Positions 42,350 through 54,860 of a stretch of 64,000 nt of DNA are shown piece after piece. The stretch covers positions 4,476,295-4,540,294 of the forward strand of contig OZ023206.1 in assembly GCA_963995525.1 (NCBI GenBank), given 5' to 3'. Every line of letters begins with the position of its first letter. The stretch's first letter is position 1. Source of the DNA: Escarpia spicata. Its lineage: Eukaryota; Annelida; Polychaeta; Sabellida; Siboglinidae. Position numbers and translations under genes: made by a program. Under the pieces are notes generated by a model. That model saw only the letters and a program-made list of their open reading frames with translations, was not told the origin of the DNA and made no database searches.

Positions 42350-43245
42350 GCGATAACAAAGTACCACATCAAAGACGACTGCTTAAACTCAAGGCCCATG
42401 GCTGAAGACAACAGGTAGTAGTTGATGGGGAGGCTTCAAACTGGATATCAGCTTTGAGTGGTGTACCTCAGGGATCAGTACTGGGACTTATGTTATTCTT
42501 AAATATATATATATATATCAACGATTTGGATGATGGCATAACAAGCAAGGTGTTGAAATTTGCGGATGATACAAAAGTATTTAGAAGGATTAAACGTGAT
42601 GGAGATAGACAGCATTTACAAGATGATCTCCACACAGGACATGGGAACGAAGATGTAGAATATATAATGAGGGTTACTGTACTAAATACTATTATAAGAG
42701 AAAAGGACTTAGGATTAACCATTAGTGCTGACATGCAGGTTTCAGAGCAGTGCAGAATTGCATCTTCAAAGGGAAATCAAATCCTTGGATTAATTAAACG
42801 AAACATAGCGTAAAAGGAAAAAGAACTAACAATTAGATATAGAAATGCTAGAAAGAGTACAGAGGAGACTGACTAAAATGCTACCAAAATTGAGGGATCT
42901 TTGTCACAAAATATGTCTAAAAGAATGTGGTTTAATAATACTAGAGACCAGGAGATTGAGAGGAGATCAAATAGAAATGCTTAAATTAAAATATTGAATG
43001 GTTATGAAAATATTGATAGAACTATTTTTTTCTCAGTTAAGAAAGATAGAAGGTCCAGAGGACATGAAGTTACATTAGCAAAGGAGCAGTGTAGATTAGA
43101 AAGTTCTCGTTTTCACAAAGGACTGTAAGTGTAAATGATTGGAACATATTATCTGCTGATTGTGTTGGTGCTAGTAGCGTGAATATGTTTAAAAATAAAA
43201 TCGACACATACCTCAGAAGGGCGGGATACACGTAGATAAAAGGGG
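42350..43245 (+). pseudogene. Rex1/CR1-like reverse transcriptase fragment
   Basis: Starts at V-P-H-Q-R (about 42358), then V-V-V-D-G-E-A-S-N-W-I-S-A, LSGVPQGSVLGLMLFL and KFADDTKVF (catalytic ADD at 42562-42570). About 20 residues usually found between L-Q-D-D-L and H-T-G-H-G are deleted in frame. EKDLGLTISADMQVSEQC follows, then frame breaks from 42810 through L-N-G-Y-E-N-I-D-R and R-G-H-E-V-T-L-A-K near 43060. The FADDTKVF and DLGLTIS style fits Rex1-group elements. The noncoding tail to about 43340 shares short phrases with 52530-52620. Confidence 0.9.
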
Positions 43246-44356
43246 TTGCACTCTCGATAAGCCAAAAGACTTCCTTGTCCACCTGCCATCTAGAGTTAAT
43301 TCTGTGGGTGGCAATCTTGTGAAATCTTGTTAAAGAAATAGAATGCCAGGAAATGTGTCTACAGCATACTGCCCCAGTACCCATTTGTGAAATAGTGATG
43401 CTAAACTAAAAATCTGGTGAATACAACATGTATGACAGCAGATGAGTGAGTACATGTGGAGAAATGGACTTAATGGGCAGTAAGAGGCATTGGTACAGGA
43501 TGCAGGGTAACATCATCTGTTCAGACTGTTGGCTACTTGGTATGTGCCTAATGCAGTAATTTAATGGATTTATGCATTACACATGTCTACAGATAGCAAC
43601 CTAGATGATTGGAGTTGCTGCAAGAGGGGGTAGGTGGGGTGGCGGGTATGCATTTGTACTTTCTAGCCGGTTTTATAGTAACACAAATTTATAAATTTTG
43701 TGTACAACATCTGAGGGTATGCATTTCTCTTTCTAGCCAGTTTTACAGTGATAAATATTTAAAAGTTTTACCATATATATATATCATTGATTGTTGACAT
43801 GTTAAAGTTTTTACTATATATGTGCCAGACTACAAGGTGTACTAAACATTTTAATTTTGTTGTAACTTATTTTTGAAATAATTTGTTATTCTCAATTTGG
43901 GAAATTTGCTAAGTACTAGATAATTAGTTGATCTTAATAAATAACTGGGATTGAATTGTATACAAATTTATATAGATCAACAAAGACGTTGAGAAAATAA
44001 AAGCAGATCAGCTGGCATAGAAGTACAAAGTACTTTAAGTTCATGGTTTCAACATACCAAACCACAAGTTGGCCAAAGACAGTCACAAAGTACACTGATT
44101 CAACAAACTTCCTGGTAATAATTACCAGCACTGACTGATTTGGGGTAACGGAACAGCAGACGCCCTTTAATGTGAACCTTCATCCCAAATAGCATGTTGT
44201 TTATTGTGCATTGTAAATGTCCTGAGTCAGTTACTCAAGTTTCCAGAGTATTTTATCAATAGACCCCCAGGTTGTTTCATGAACAAATCTTGTATTAAAG
44301 GTGTCACAAGTAGAACACATAAATTTGTGAGTTGGTGATGTATACATTTCACCAGA
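43246..44356. other. Noncoding; one 71-bp duplication and a single 34-bp unit
   Basis: GGGTATGCATTT...TTTCTAGCC occurs at 43644 and 43715. At 44315-44352, AATTTGTGAGTTGGTGATGT with ATACATTTCACC is a single diverged copy of the 34-bp satellite that forms an array 1 kb downstream. No gene. Confidence 0.6.
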
Positions 44357-45352
44357 TATGGGGCCGAGTACATTTTCATGAGTACAATTACGAGTACGAA
44401 TACTTTGAAGATGGATAAATACGAGTACATTGCTAAAAGCTGAGTACGAGTACAAGTACGAGTACATTCTCACGAGAATGAGTAAAAGTACGAGTACATT
44501 AAAAAATATATAAATAATAACGTATTTTTAAATTATTAATTAATCTAATTTAGATAACTCAGCACAAGTGAATATGCAATGGCAGTTGATCCATTTTTTT
44601 ATGAGGAAAACTTGTACAATCACCTCTACAATCTGCTGATATTATAAGTTTGCAGTTTATATTTTCTGATCGTAGACTACTAATTGTTGAGAGGGTTAGC
44701 ACATGTCCACATAACAGGCTCAGTATCCCATTTGGACTTTTTAGCCAGGCTGCTGGCATGGGATTATACTAGTGTAGGAGGCAGTCTGACTTGAGCCACC
44801 TTACTTCTACAGAGGAAGACTGGCAGTTCTTGTTCTTAGCAGTTAGCTCTGTCAGCTGCTGTCAAGTGACATGGTCTCCAGATTACATCAAAGGCATTTC
44901 CTGTCTAACTGGTGGGTTAACTGCTAATTGGCTCTTTGTGGACATCCTGGTGGCTTAATTAAACAAACAGGTTTATGACCTGAACTGATAGCCTACAATT
45001 ATTGTTTGCTTAACACTAACAGGGTGTTTCTGACTGGGAAAAGCTGTTGTCTGTTGCCACTTTTGGGTATCATAGTCATGGTTATCAGAGAATGAGGGTG
45101 TATGTATAGGGATGGTAAGGTGGTATTCTATCAAAGTATTTTAAAAATAGTTGAACATTTAAATATTTCAGGAAAGTTTCATTTTATAACCAAATATATT
45201 TATTTTCCCCAGTACATATTGAGAAAGTACTCAGATGTATTCGTAATGTACTCAAAATCTGAGTACAATGAGTATGAGTCCATGACCCACAAGTTTTATG
45301 AGTACGAGTACTTCAAAAGTGTACACGAGTACCGAGTACTTCAGCCCCAGGT
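44357..45352. mobile_element. GAGTAC-rich block with inverted-looking ends (possible MITE)
   Basis: Both ends are dense in GAGTAC/GTACTC motifs (44365-44500 and 45190-45345). The left edge reads GGGGCCGAGTAC, and the right edge in reverse complement GGGGCTGAAGTACTC, a short inverted match. The middle (44520-45180) is AT-rich without the motif. It sits between a single 34-bp satellite unit and the satellite array, as if inserted into that locus. No target duplication could be recognised, so the mobile-element call is tentative. Confidence 0.35.
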
Positions 45353-45357
45353 CTGCG

Positions 45358-47778
45358 TTTCACATAGATCTGTGAGTTGGTGATGTAGATGTTTCACATA
45401 GATCTGTGAGTTGGTGAGTAGATGTTTCACATAGATCTGTGAGTTGGTGATGTAGACGTTTCACATAGATCTGTGAGTTGGTGATGTAGATGTTTCACAT
45501 AGATCTGTGAGTTGGTGATGTAGACGTTTCACATAGATCTGTGAGTTGGTGATGTAGACATTTCACATAGATCTGTGAGTTGGTGATGTAGATGTTTCAC
45601 ATAGATCTGTGAGTTGGTGATGTAGATGTTTCACATAGATCTGTGAGTTGGTGATGTAGACGTTTCACATAGATCTGTGAGTTGGTGATGTAGATGTTTC
45701 ACATAGATCTGTGAGTTGGTGATGTAGATGTTTCACATAGATCTGTGAGTTGGTGATGTAGATGTTTCACATAGATCTGTGAGTTGGTGATGTAGACGTT
45801 TCACATAGATCTGTGAGTTGGTGATGTAGATGTTTCACATAGATCTGTGAGTTGGTGATGTAGACGTTTCACATAGATCTGTGAGTTGGTGATGTAGATG
45901 TTTCACATAGATCTGTGAGTTGGTGATGTAAACGTTTCACATAGATCTGTGAGTTGGTGATGTAGATGTTTCACATAGATCTGTGAGTTGGTGATGTAGA
46001 CGTTTCACATAGATCTGTGAGTTGGTGATGTAGATGTTTCACATAGATCTGTGAGTTGGTGATTTAGACGTTTCACATAGATCTGTGAGTTGGTGATGTA
46101 GACGTTTCACATAGATCTGTGAGTTGGTGATGTAGATGTTTCACATAGATCTGTGAGTTGGTGATGTAGACGTTTCACATAGATCTGTGAGTTGGTGATG
46201 TAGATGTTTCACATAGATCTGTGAGTTGGTGATGTAAACGTTTCACATAGATCTGTGAGTTGGTGATGTAGATGTTTCACATAGATCTGTGAGTTGGTGA
46301 TGTAGACGTTTCACATAGATCTGTGAGTTGGTGATGTAGATGTTTCACATAGATCTGTGAGTTGGTGATTTAGACGTTTCACATAGATCTGTGAGTTGGT
46401 GATGTAGACGTTTCACATAGATCTGTGAGTTGGTGATGTAGATGTTTCACATAGATCTGTGAGTTGGTGATGTAGACGTTTCACATAGATCTGTGAGTTG
46501 GTGATGTAGACGTTTCACATAGATCTGTGAGTTGGTGATGTAGACGTTTCACATAGATCTGTGAGTTGGTGATGTAGATGTTTCACATAGATCTGTGAGT
46601 TGGTGATGTAGATGTTTCACATAGATCTGTGAGTTGGTGATGTAGATGTTTCACATAGATCTGTGAGTTGGTGATGTAGATGTTTCACATAGATCTGTGA
46701 GTTGGTGATGTAGACGTTTCACATAGATCTGTGAGTTGGTGATGTAGATGTTTCACATAGATCTGTGAGTTGGTGATGTAGACGTTTCACATAGATCTGT
46801 GAGTTGGTGATGTAGACGTTTCACATAGATCTGTGAGTTGGTGATGTAGATGTTTCACATAGATCTGTGAGTTGGTGATGTAGACGTTTCACATAGATCT
46901 GTGAGTTGGTGATGTAGACGTTTCACATAGATCTGTGAGTTGGTGATGTAGACATTTCACATAGATCTGTGAGTTGGTGATGTAGACGTTTCACATAGAT
47001 CTGTGAGTTGGTGATGTAGATGTTTCACATAGATCTGTGAGTTGGTGAGTAGATGTTTCACATAGATCTGTGAGTTGGTGATGTAGATGTTTCACATAGA
47101 TCTGTGAGTTGGTGATGTAGACGTTTCACATAGATCTGTGAGTTGGTGATGTAGATGTTTCACATAGATCTGTGAGTTGGTGATGTAGATGTTTCACATA
47201 GATCTGTGAGTTGGTGATGTAGACGTTTCACATATATCTGTGAGTTGGTGATGTAGACGTTTCACATAGATCTGTGAGTTGGTGATGTAGACATTTCACA
47301 TAGATCTGTGAGTTGGTGATGTAGATGTTTCACATAGATCTGTGAGTTGGTGATGTAGACGTTTCACATATATCTGTGAGTTGGTGATGTAGACGTTTCA
47401 CATAGATCTGTGAGTTGGTGATGTAGACGTTTCACATAGATCTGTGAGTTGGTGATGTAGACGTTTCACATAGATCTGTGAGTTGGTGATGTAGACGTTT
47501 CACATAGATCTGTGAGTTGGTGATGTAGACGTTTCACATAGATCTGTGAGTTGGTGATGTAGACGTTTCACATAGATCTGTGAGTTGGTGATGTAGACGT
47601 TTCACATAGATCTGTGAGTTGGTGATGTAGACGTTTCACATAGATCTGTGAGTTGGTGATGTAGACGTTTCACATAGATCTGTGAGTTGGTGATGTAGAC
47701 GTTTCACATAGATCTGTGAGTTGGTGATGTAGACGTTTCACATAGATCTGTGAGTTGGTGATGTAGACGTTTCACATA
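45358..47778. repeat. 34-bp satellite array, ~71 copies
   Basis: Unit TTTCACATAGATCTGTGAGT then TGGTGATGTAGATG, period 34 bp. Variation is almost confined to the last four bases (GATG, GACG, GACA, AACG) plus rare GATTTAG and CATATATC types. GATTTAGACG occurs at 46061 and 46367, and GATGTAAACG at 45925 and 46231, each pair 306 bp apart: a duplicated block of nine monomers. CATATATCTG occurs at 47231 and 47367, 136 bp (4 monomers). A run of identical GACG units ends the array (about 47395-47778). Confidence 0.97.
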
Positions 47779-47809
47779 TTTCACTTTTTTTAACAAAAGT
47801 ATTCACAAG

Positions 47810-47998
47810 AGTTAAATAGTAATCGCGGAAAAGATAAAAGCCCTTTCCTATGTTGCCTTACACGAAGCTTCTGAAGCATTAATTTGCAGATACATAACAT
47901 TTTGTTAATATACTATATAGTTAAATAGTAACCACAGAAAAGTTATAAGCCTTTTCCGTTTTGCCTTACACAAAGCTTCTGAACCATTTATTTGCAGT
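47810..47998. repeat. Two diverged ~110-bp tandem copies
   Basis: GTTAAATAGTAATCGCGGAA...CACGAAGCTTCTGAAGC and GTTAAATAGTAACCACAGAA...CACAAAGCTTCTGAACC, the second about 110 bp after the first. No function seen. Confidence 0.8.
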
Positions 47999-48234
47999 AC
48001 TGAGTATTTTTATGATACATTTTTGTTTTTCTGTTGATTCAACAATCTTTAATTGTAAGTATTTGCATTCAGTTGATGTCAAAATTGTTACTAGTTATTG
48101 AGAATATTGAACTGCCATATTCATTACTGATGTCTTATGCAAAGTTTTGTGTCAATGGGATTAACCTGAGGACTTTAGAAGCAGGTGTACCAAAAAGTGT
48201 CTGTTGATCTGTTAAGGGAATAGACACAGTGAAT
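47999..48234. other. Unannotated spacer
   Basis: Nothing recognised. Confidence 0.5.
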
Positions 48235-48440
48235 GGAGGCGATGAGGGAGAAGGTTGTTTGAGGGAGGAGGTTGGTTGAGAGAGGAGGTTGGTTGAGGGA
48301 GGAGGTTGTTGAGGGAGGAGGTTGGTTGAGGGAGGAGGTTGGTTGAGGGAGGAGGTTGTTGAGGGAGGAGGTTGTTGAGGGAGGAGGTTGGTTGAGGAAG
48401 GAGGTTGGTTGAGGGAGGAGGTTGATTGAGGGAGGAGATG
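48235..48440. repeat. G-rich minisatellite (GGAGGTTGGTTGAGGGA)n
   Basis: About 12 units of 16-17 bp, alternating GGTTGGTTGAGGGA and GGTTGTTGAGGGA forms. All-G-rich on the plus strand with regularly spaced GG and GGG runs, hence able in principle to form G-quadruplexes. Confidence 0.9.
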
Positions 48441-48835
48441 AAACTGGTGAGGTGTCTAAATGGGAATGGAGGCGTGAAACGAATGGGAGGGCAAATAACT
48501 GATGAACAGATGCCCTCAGTGTGGAGGGGAGAGGGAGAAGGGGGGGACTGAGATGGGAGGATTGTATGAAATTTGCGGATTTGTGAGATGAGTTAGGCTA
48601 AGTGGAATGAAATTTTAAATGTCTTTGAAATTTCGTATATATGTAAACTTAATACTCTTGTCAAGTAAAGTGCCAAATATGAAGCCTGTTCATTGCGAAC
48701 TGATCAGTAAGCCTGCTGTTTCTGACGTCACCACATGTAATGCCGCTGAGCGTGCCCTGTCGTTTTGCACGGCGAGTGGCGGTGCAGCCTGTTGGTTCAA
48801 ACTGTACGTGAAATTTCAGTCGGGGAATTTAATAT
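48441..48835. other. Unannotated
   Basis: G-rich lead-in (to 48560), then sequence with no recognisable gene. Confidence 0.5.
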
Positions 48836-49200
48836 TTTTTATATCACCATAAAGATAATAATCTTATCTACAAGTTTGTCACTGGATGTACACACACATT
48901 TTGCTGCATGTATATGGCAGGATTAAGCATTCATGATGTTTAAATGGCAATAACTCCAACAAATTTAACAAATCATGGGTACATCCAGCATCATATTTGT
49001 AGATATGATTATTATCCTTACTGTGATATAAAACATTAAATCCCTTTGCAAGTTTGAGTATTCGCAATGTTCAAATGGCAATAACTCAACAAGTAAATAA
49101 AATTCCTCCGTGCATCCAGCAACACATTTGTAGGTACTAGGTAAGTTTATTATTTTTACGGTGATATAAAATAATATTAAATTCCGCAATTGCAATTTTC
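48836..49200. repeat. Inverted plus direct repeat, MITE-like
   Basis: 48837-48893 (TTATATCACCATAAAGATAA, then CTGGATGTACA) is the reverse complement, with few changes, of 48977-49034. The latter has a direct partner at 49100-49180 (GCAATAACTC at 48948 and 49077; GTGATATAAAA at 49022 and 49161), so three related segments alternate in orientation. It can fold into a long hairpin. Family unknown. Confidence 0.65.
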
Positions 49201-49454
49201 AGTACGGTCTGAAACACCAACCCGCATAGATATGCACCATTCTAAATCCTAATGGTGCTACCTGCGGTGATGTCACCTCGATTGCTAGGTGCTAGGTGTT
49301 GGCAACAAACTGTAGAAAATGTGCAGAAAAGCGCGACCAAAAGGAGCTTTGAACAAGGTGACGGAATTAGTTGAATATCAGGCCACTATTTCTAGAGTAT
49401 ATTTCATTCAGACTGGGAATAAACAAAGTTCATGTTGCTTAGTCTTTAAGAAGA

Positions 49455-51178
49455 GATACGGGAGTGGAGACAGTTGGTGGAGACAGCAGTGTAAGATAGA
49501 GGGGAGTGGAGACAGTTGGTGGAGACAGCAGTGTAAGATAGAGGGGGGTGGAGACAGTTGGTGAAGACAGCAGTGTAAGACAGAGGGGAGTGGAGACAGT
49601 TGGTGGAGACAGCAGTGTAAGATAGAGGGGAGTGGAGACAGTTGGTGGAGACAGCAGTGTAAGATAGAGGGGAGTGGAGACAGTTGGTGGAGATAGCAGT
49701 GTAAGATAGAGGGGAGTGGAGACAGTTGGTGGAGACAGCAGTGTAAGATAGAGGGGAGTGGAGACTGTTGGTGGAGACAGCAGTGTAAGATAGAGGGGAG
49801 TGGAGACAGTTGGTGGAGACAGCAGTGTAAGAAAGAGGGGAGTGGAGACAATTGGTGGAGACAGCAGTGTAAGATAGAGGGGAGTGGAGACAGTTGGTGG
49901 AGAGAGCAGTGTAAGATAGAGGGGAGTGGAGACGGTTGGTGGAGACAGCAGTGTAAGATAGAGGGGAGTGGAGACAGTTGGTGAAGACAGCAGTGTAAGA
50001 TAGAGGGGAGTGGAGACAGTTGGTGGAGACAGCAGTGTAAGATAGAGAGGAGTGGAGACAGTTGGTGGAGACAGCAGTGTAAGATAGAGGGGAGTGGAGA
50101 CAGTTGGTGGAGACAGCAGTGTAAGATAGAGGGGAGTGGAGACAGTTGGTGGAGAGAGCAGTGTAAGATAGAGGGGAGTGGAGACAGTTGGTGGAGACAG
50201 CAGTGTAAGATAGAGGGGAGTGGAGACTGTTGGTGGAGACAGCAGTGTAAGATAGAGGGGAGTGGAGACAGTTGGTGGAGACAGCAGTGTAAGAAAGAGG
50301 GGAGTGGAGACAGTTGGTGGAGACAGCAGTGTAAGATAGAGGGGAGTGGAGACAGTTGGTGGAGAGAGCAGTGTAAGATAGAGGGGAGTGGAGACGGTTG
50401 GTGGAGACAGCAGTGTAAGATAGAGGGGAGTGGAGACAGTTGGTGAAGACAGCAGTGTAAGATAGAGGGGAGTGGAGACAGTTGGTGGAGACAGCAGTGT
50501 AAGATAGAGAGGAGTGGAGACAGTTGGTGGAGACAGCAGTGTAAGATAGAGGGGAGTGGAGACAGTTGGTGGAGACAGCAGTGTAAGAAAGAGGGGAGTG
50601 GAGACAGTTGGTGAAGACAGCAGTGTAAGATAGAGGGGAGTGGAGACAGTTGGTGGAGACAGCAGTGTAAGATAGAGGGGAGTGGAGACAGTTGGTGAAG
50701 ACAGCAGTGTAAGATAGAGGGGAGTGGAGACAGTTGGTGAAGACAGCAGTGTAAGAAAGAGGGGAGTGGAGACGGTTGGTGGAGACAGCAGTGTAAGATA
50801 GAGGGAGTGGAGAAAGTTGGTGGAGAGAGCAGTGTAAGATAGAGGGGAGTGGAGACAGTTGGTGAAGACAGCAGTGTAAGATAGAGGGGAGTGGAGACAG
50901 TTGATGGAGACAGCAGTGTAAGATAGAGGGGAGTGGAGACAGTTGGTGGAGACAGCAGTGTAAGATAGAGGGGAGTGGAGACAGTTGGTGGAGACAGCAG
51001 TGTAAGATAGAGGGGAGTGGAGACAGTTGGTGGAGACAGCAGTGTAAGATAGAGGGGAGTGGAGACAGTTGGTGGAGACAGCAGTGTAAGATAGAGGGGA
51101 GTAGAGACAGTTGATGGAGACAGCAGTGTAAGATAGAGGGGAGTGGAGACAGTTGATGGAGACAGCAGTGTGGACTCA
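49455..51178. repeat. 42-bp satellite array, ~41 copies
   Basis: Unit AGTGGAGACAGTTGGTGGAG then ACAGCAGTGTAAGATAGAGGGG. Because 42 is 14 codons and the minus strand lacks stops, a 599-codon frame runs through (49408-51207), reading L-H-Q-L-S-P-L-P-S-I-L-H-C-C. One unit near 50800 has lost a G, after which the frame reads T-V-S-T-P-L-Y-L-T-L-L-S-P-P. GAGACTGTTG occurs at 49761 and 50223, and GTAAGAAAG at 49827 and 50289, both 462 bp apart: a duplicated 11-monomer block. Confidence 0.97.
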
Positions 51179-51855
51179 GTGATGCAAAACATAAAGAAGG
51201 AAATCAAAGATCGAAGACAGCCTCACCCGGAACTATATAGGGAGAAAGAGGGAGCAACAAAAGTATTGGACTGGCAGTCTCTGACTGGGAGTAGGAGGGA
51301 GGAGGGAGTAGAAGTGGGAAAATATGGCACCTAAATCTATGGGCTCTGCAACATGTGTTTGCTGTAAAATCTCTGGCTCCTGTCACTGCTGTAGGATAAA
51401 CGTCTGCACTTGGTGAGGTTTTTAGGGAGACATATTTCTCACTTTGAGATAACCTGATGCTAAGAATGCTGCTCCAGTCTTGTGAGAAACTTTCTTATTT
51501 AGATCTTATTTTGTTCACACTGACATCTCGGTCTTCGATTGAGTACACACACACCATTGCTTACAAGTGTGGTTTCACAATAATATAAATTAAATCTGGA
51601 TTTTGTTTTAAAAATACATATATTAAAGAAATTTGAGATATTTATTGGAAGTTCAGACTTGTCCTACCATTGTACTTAACTCTAATTATATTATTGTGTG
51701 TAATTTTCAACAATATGAATATTTGTTTGAACGGAGTGTATCAGTTATGAATCTTTGGACACAAGTCTCCACTCATTCTTACCAAGGACAGTAAATGATT
51801 AGAATAACTTATCTATCATCATACTCATTAGTGCACTGTTGGGATTTGGTTTTAA
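51179..51855. other. Unannotated noncoding DNA
   Basis: No recognisable gene after the 42-bp array. Confidence 0.5.
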
Positions 51856-52395
51856 TAATAATAATAATAATAACTTTATTTATACACTAAAATCCAAAGT
51901 AGAACTCTGTTCAGTAGTGTTGACAATAATCGTTAGAAATTAAAATAAATAAATATAATAATACAAGTAAAACATAAATACAAAACTGAACTAGAGAAAT
52001 TAAATCAAAGATAATATTGATGTAAATTATATTATATATCATACATAGTAAAAATAAGTATATATATAAATACATAACTATATAAAACAACTATATAGTA
52101 AGTTGCGAGATAAATATATTATAAATATATAGATATGAGTTAATTAATAAGTAACTACAGTAATACATTATTAGTTTCAATTAAAATGTCAGATAAAAAA
52201 TAAATATGTGGTATGATGACTAAAGTATAAAATTATGACGGCTAAACATTAAAAGCGGGTTTAAAATAGTGTGTTTTAAGACGAGCTTTAAATGTGTCTA
52301 TGCACTGTATCAGTCGTAAATCTTCCGGCAACGCATTCCAGAGGGTCGGTCCTGCGCACGAGAACGAGCGACGAGCGACGGCCGTCCATGATCGA
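51856..52395 (-). mobile_element. 3' end of a CR1/L2-type LINE with (ATT)n tail
   Basis: On the minus strand A-R-R-S-F-S-C-A-G-P-T-L-W-N-A-L-P-E-D-L (from 52385) and D-T-F-K-A-R-L-K-T-H-Y-F-K-P are the signature end of CR1/L2 ORF2, ending in a TAG near 52247. A ~390-bp AT-rich 3' UTR follows, with AATAAA close to a final (ATT)n run at 51856-51880. The open terminal frame and clear tail suggest a younger copy than the others here. The 5' part is lost. Confidence 0.88.
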
Positions 52396-54860
52396 TGATT
52401 GGTTTATTTAACTGATCCGTCATCAGGCATAACATTTAACACAATACGGTACCATTATTTATTTAATATTTTAAAAACAGATTTGATAAATATCAGACAA
52501 GAATGGGCCTCATGTAGGTGAGGAATGAAACAAGTCCACGTCCACATGCCATCTGTCCAGAACTTGTTGCACAGGATAGCAATCATGTTAAATCTTGTCC
52601 TTGTTAAATCTTGTTGTGTTTTTGCAAGTGGCCAATCATTTATTTGACATTGTTAAAACAGTAATTTTCAAACACAATGCATGTGATTTGTACCAGGTGA
52701 TTATCCTCTATCACAAGCACTGTTGAGTGGATCTTGTGTTCAGTGAGATGGAACTTGAGCTGTCTATGTACCATGTGCCCTGTCTTTATCTGTGGATCTG
52801 TTAGGTCTGACATGTGTCATTGTGTTGTAACTTGTCAAGAATACACAAAGACATAAATCTGTGTCTTCTCACCTTATCCACAGCCATTGTGTGAAGGTAT
52901 CACCTGTACACTAGTATTTTTGTTATCTGAAAGGAGTTTTCGTGCTAATATTATCAACATTTTATCACCAGTCAGAGTTTAAAATTAACAATGGTCTGAT
53001 GGCCTGAGTTTACACAAATATAATCGGACAACCTTTGAAACACTCGTATGTGGCGGGCCAGTGGGCCACTGGAAAAATGTAAGCAGTAAAGAAATTATCT
53101 AATGTTTGTTTCTGGGGTTTGTTGCACTTATAAATACTTCAATTTATTTTTAAAACATGCCTTTCAAACAATCTGGCAAGAAAATACCATGGTCGAGTTG
53201 TAAAGCTGATAATTGGCAGGGTGAGTGCATACTCTGTCATCCCAGTCTGATGTTGCAGAACTTTATTATCACAGTACACTGGACACATGCCAAGACAGCC
53301 CAAGACAAACTCACAAACACCCACCCACTACCAGCCATTCCTGTGAGGAATAGTCTGGCCATAGACTTCACAAGACTACATGTGGTCCCTCTTACCAAGC
53401 ACCCTATAGCCTTGTCTTTATCTACACTTATCTTGGACTTAACCCTGCCAGGATTGGTCCCCCAACACTGGGTCAGTCAAAAGTATGTACAGTGATTTAC
53501 AGGGTGATATGTCCTTTCGAACTTACAGTGGAGGGATGCCTTCTTCATTTTGAGCAAGTGATGTGGAATTTGTGTGTGGATATATTTATGTGTCTGTCTT
53601 TATAAAAATAACTGAGGTTGATAAACACAAAATATGGGCCATATGGAGCCTGTTGTGTATGTACACCTATTCTTACTTGCTTACACACACATGTAGTGCT
53701 CAACAAGCCACTAGTACACTTTGGCCCCATCTGGTGAATAGATCTCCACTCGATTCTCTCAGTTAGGATAAACATCTCTTAAAAAGCTAGCATATCAAAA
53801 ACAAACTTTAAAATAACTACCCAGGCATTTCCACTGTGACTCGCGTTATAGTTTTGTCCATTTCAGAAACTATATTTTGGCATATATATGTGCTATAATT
53901 ATGAATGTCATAATTCCATCTTCTGTGAATAGTAACCTATTGGTATAGTGTATTAAATTATATCAACAAATAATAATTTGATTACATAATATGAAAAAAG
54001 GAAAACACAAAAACCTACCTTGATTCATGTCAAATTTCTCCTCAAAGTATAAATGACAGAAACCAGTGAATATTACCCTTGAATGAATCACAAATAAATA
54101 GAGTTTAAAAAAACACAATTAGTAAATTACAATTTTACCAACAGCATACCCAGATATTCCATAATCAGCGTGACTCGTGTTACCGTGACTCGCATTACGT
54201 GAAGTCAGCTATCATTTATTAACTGATCACGCAATCTTTAGCTTGAGGGAAGTGGATTTTCCTGTTTGTATTACGTTGCAAAGACAATGTAATGGAGAAA
54301 GGAGACAACATTAGTAAAAAAATGAGCATTAACCCTTTCATCGTCATGTTACACATACAAAGTAATGCCAATTTGAACATAGTGGTTTAAATCAAGAAAT
54401 GTGTAAAGCACAATAATTGAAGAACACTAGCTCACTTTTCACATAAAAATGATGACCTTATACCTTTGCAAGAACACTTGCAACCAAGCATAATTATCCA
54501 GACTAACCTCCATGTATAGTATTACATAGATTTATAAATCCAAATAAGTCTGAAGACGTACATTTGTGATTAATTACAGATTTAGAAAACCAAGATGGCC
54601 GTACTAATACAGTGGTTGACAGTGATGGATGGCTTCAGTCTGTTTTACCAATTTATTATTGGTATTAAAAATAACCTATTAAATGTTACAAAACAATTAC
54701 CAGTAATTTTAAAAAGGAGTTCCTCATTTCACCACCAAAACATTTTTGTGATAATGATGATTAATGTGGGTACAGATATATATATATGGCTCATCACATT
54801 AATCTATTTATGTAATTACTACCTGGCAACATATAATTAAGTATTTTATTCTATAAAAGA
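52396..54860. other. Unannotated noncoding DNA
   Basis: 52530-52620 resembles the tail of the Rex1-like element at 43.24-43.34 kb (CCACATGCCATCTGTCCAG; TTAAATCTTGT). A frame at 53157-53495 is open for 112 codons but has no recognisable domain. The motif GTGACTCGYRTTA occurs at 53836, 54170 and 54185. Confidence 0.5.

Noticed and set aside
44559..44759. hAT transposase remnant inside the GAGTAC block
   Set aside because: No hAT dimerisation motif could be read in any frame.
49408..51207. Gene for a 599-residue Leu/Ser/Pro-rich protein
   Set aside because: The frame is a product of a 42-bp satellite without stops on that strand; no start context, signal or flanking domain.
53157..53495. Host exon of 112 codons
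   Set aside because: No recognised domain, no clear splice sites, and composition like surrounding noncoding DNA.
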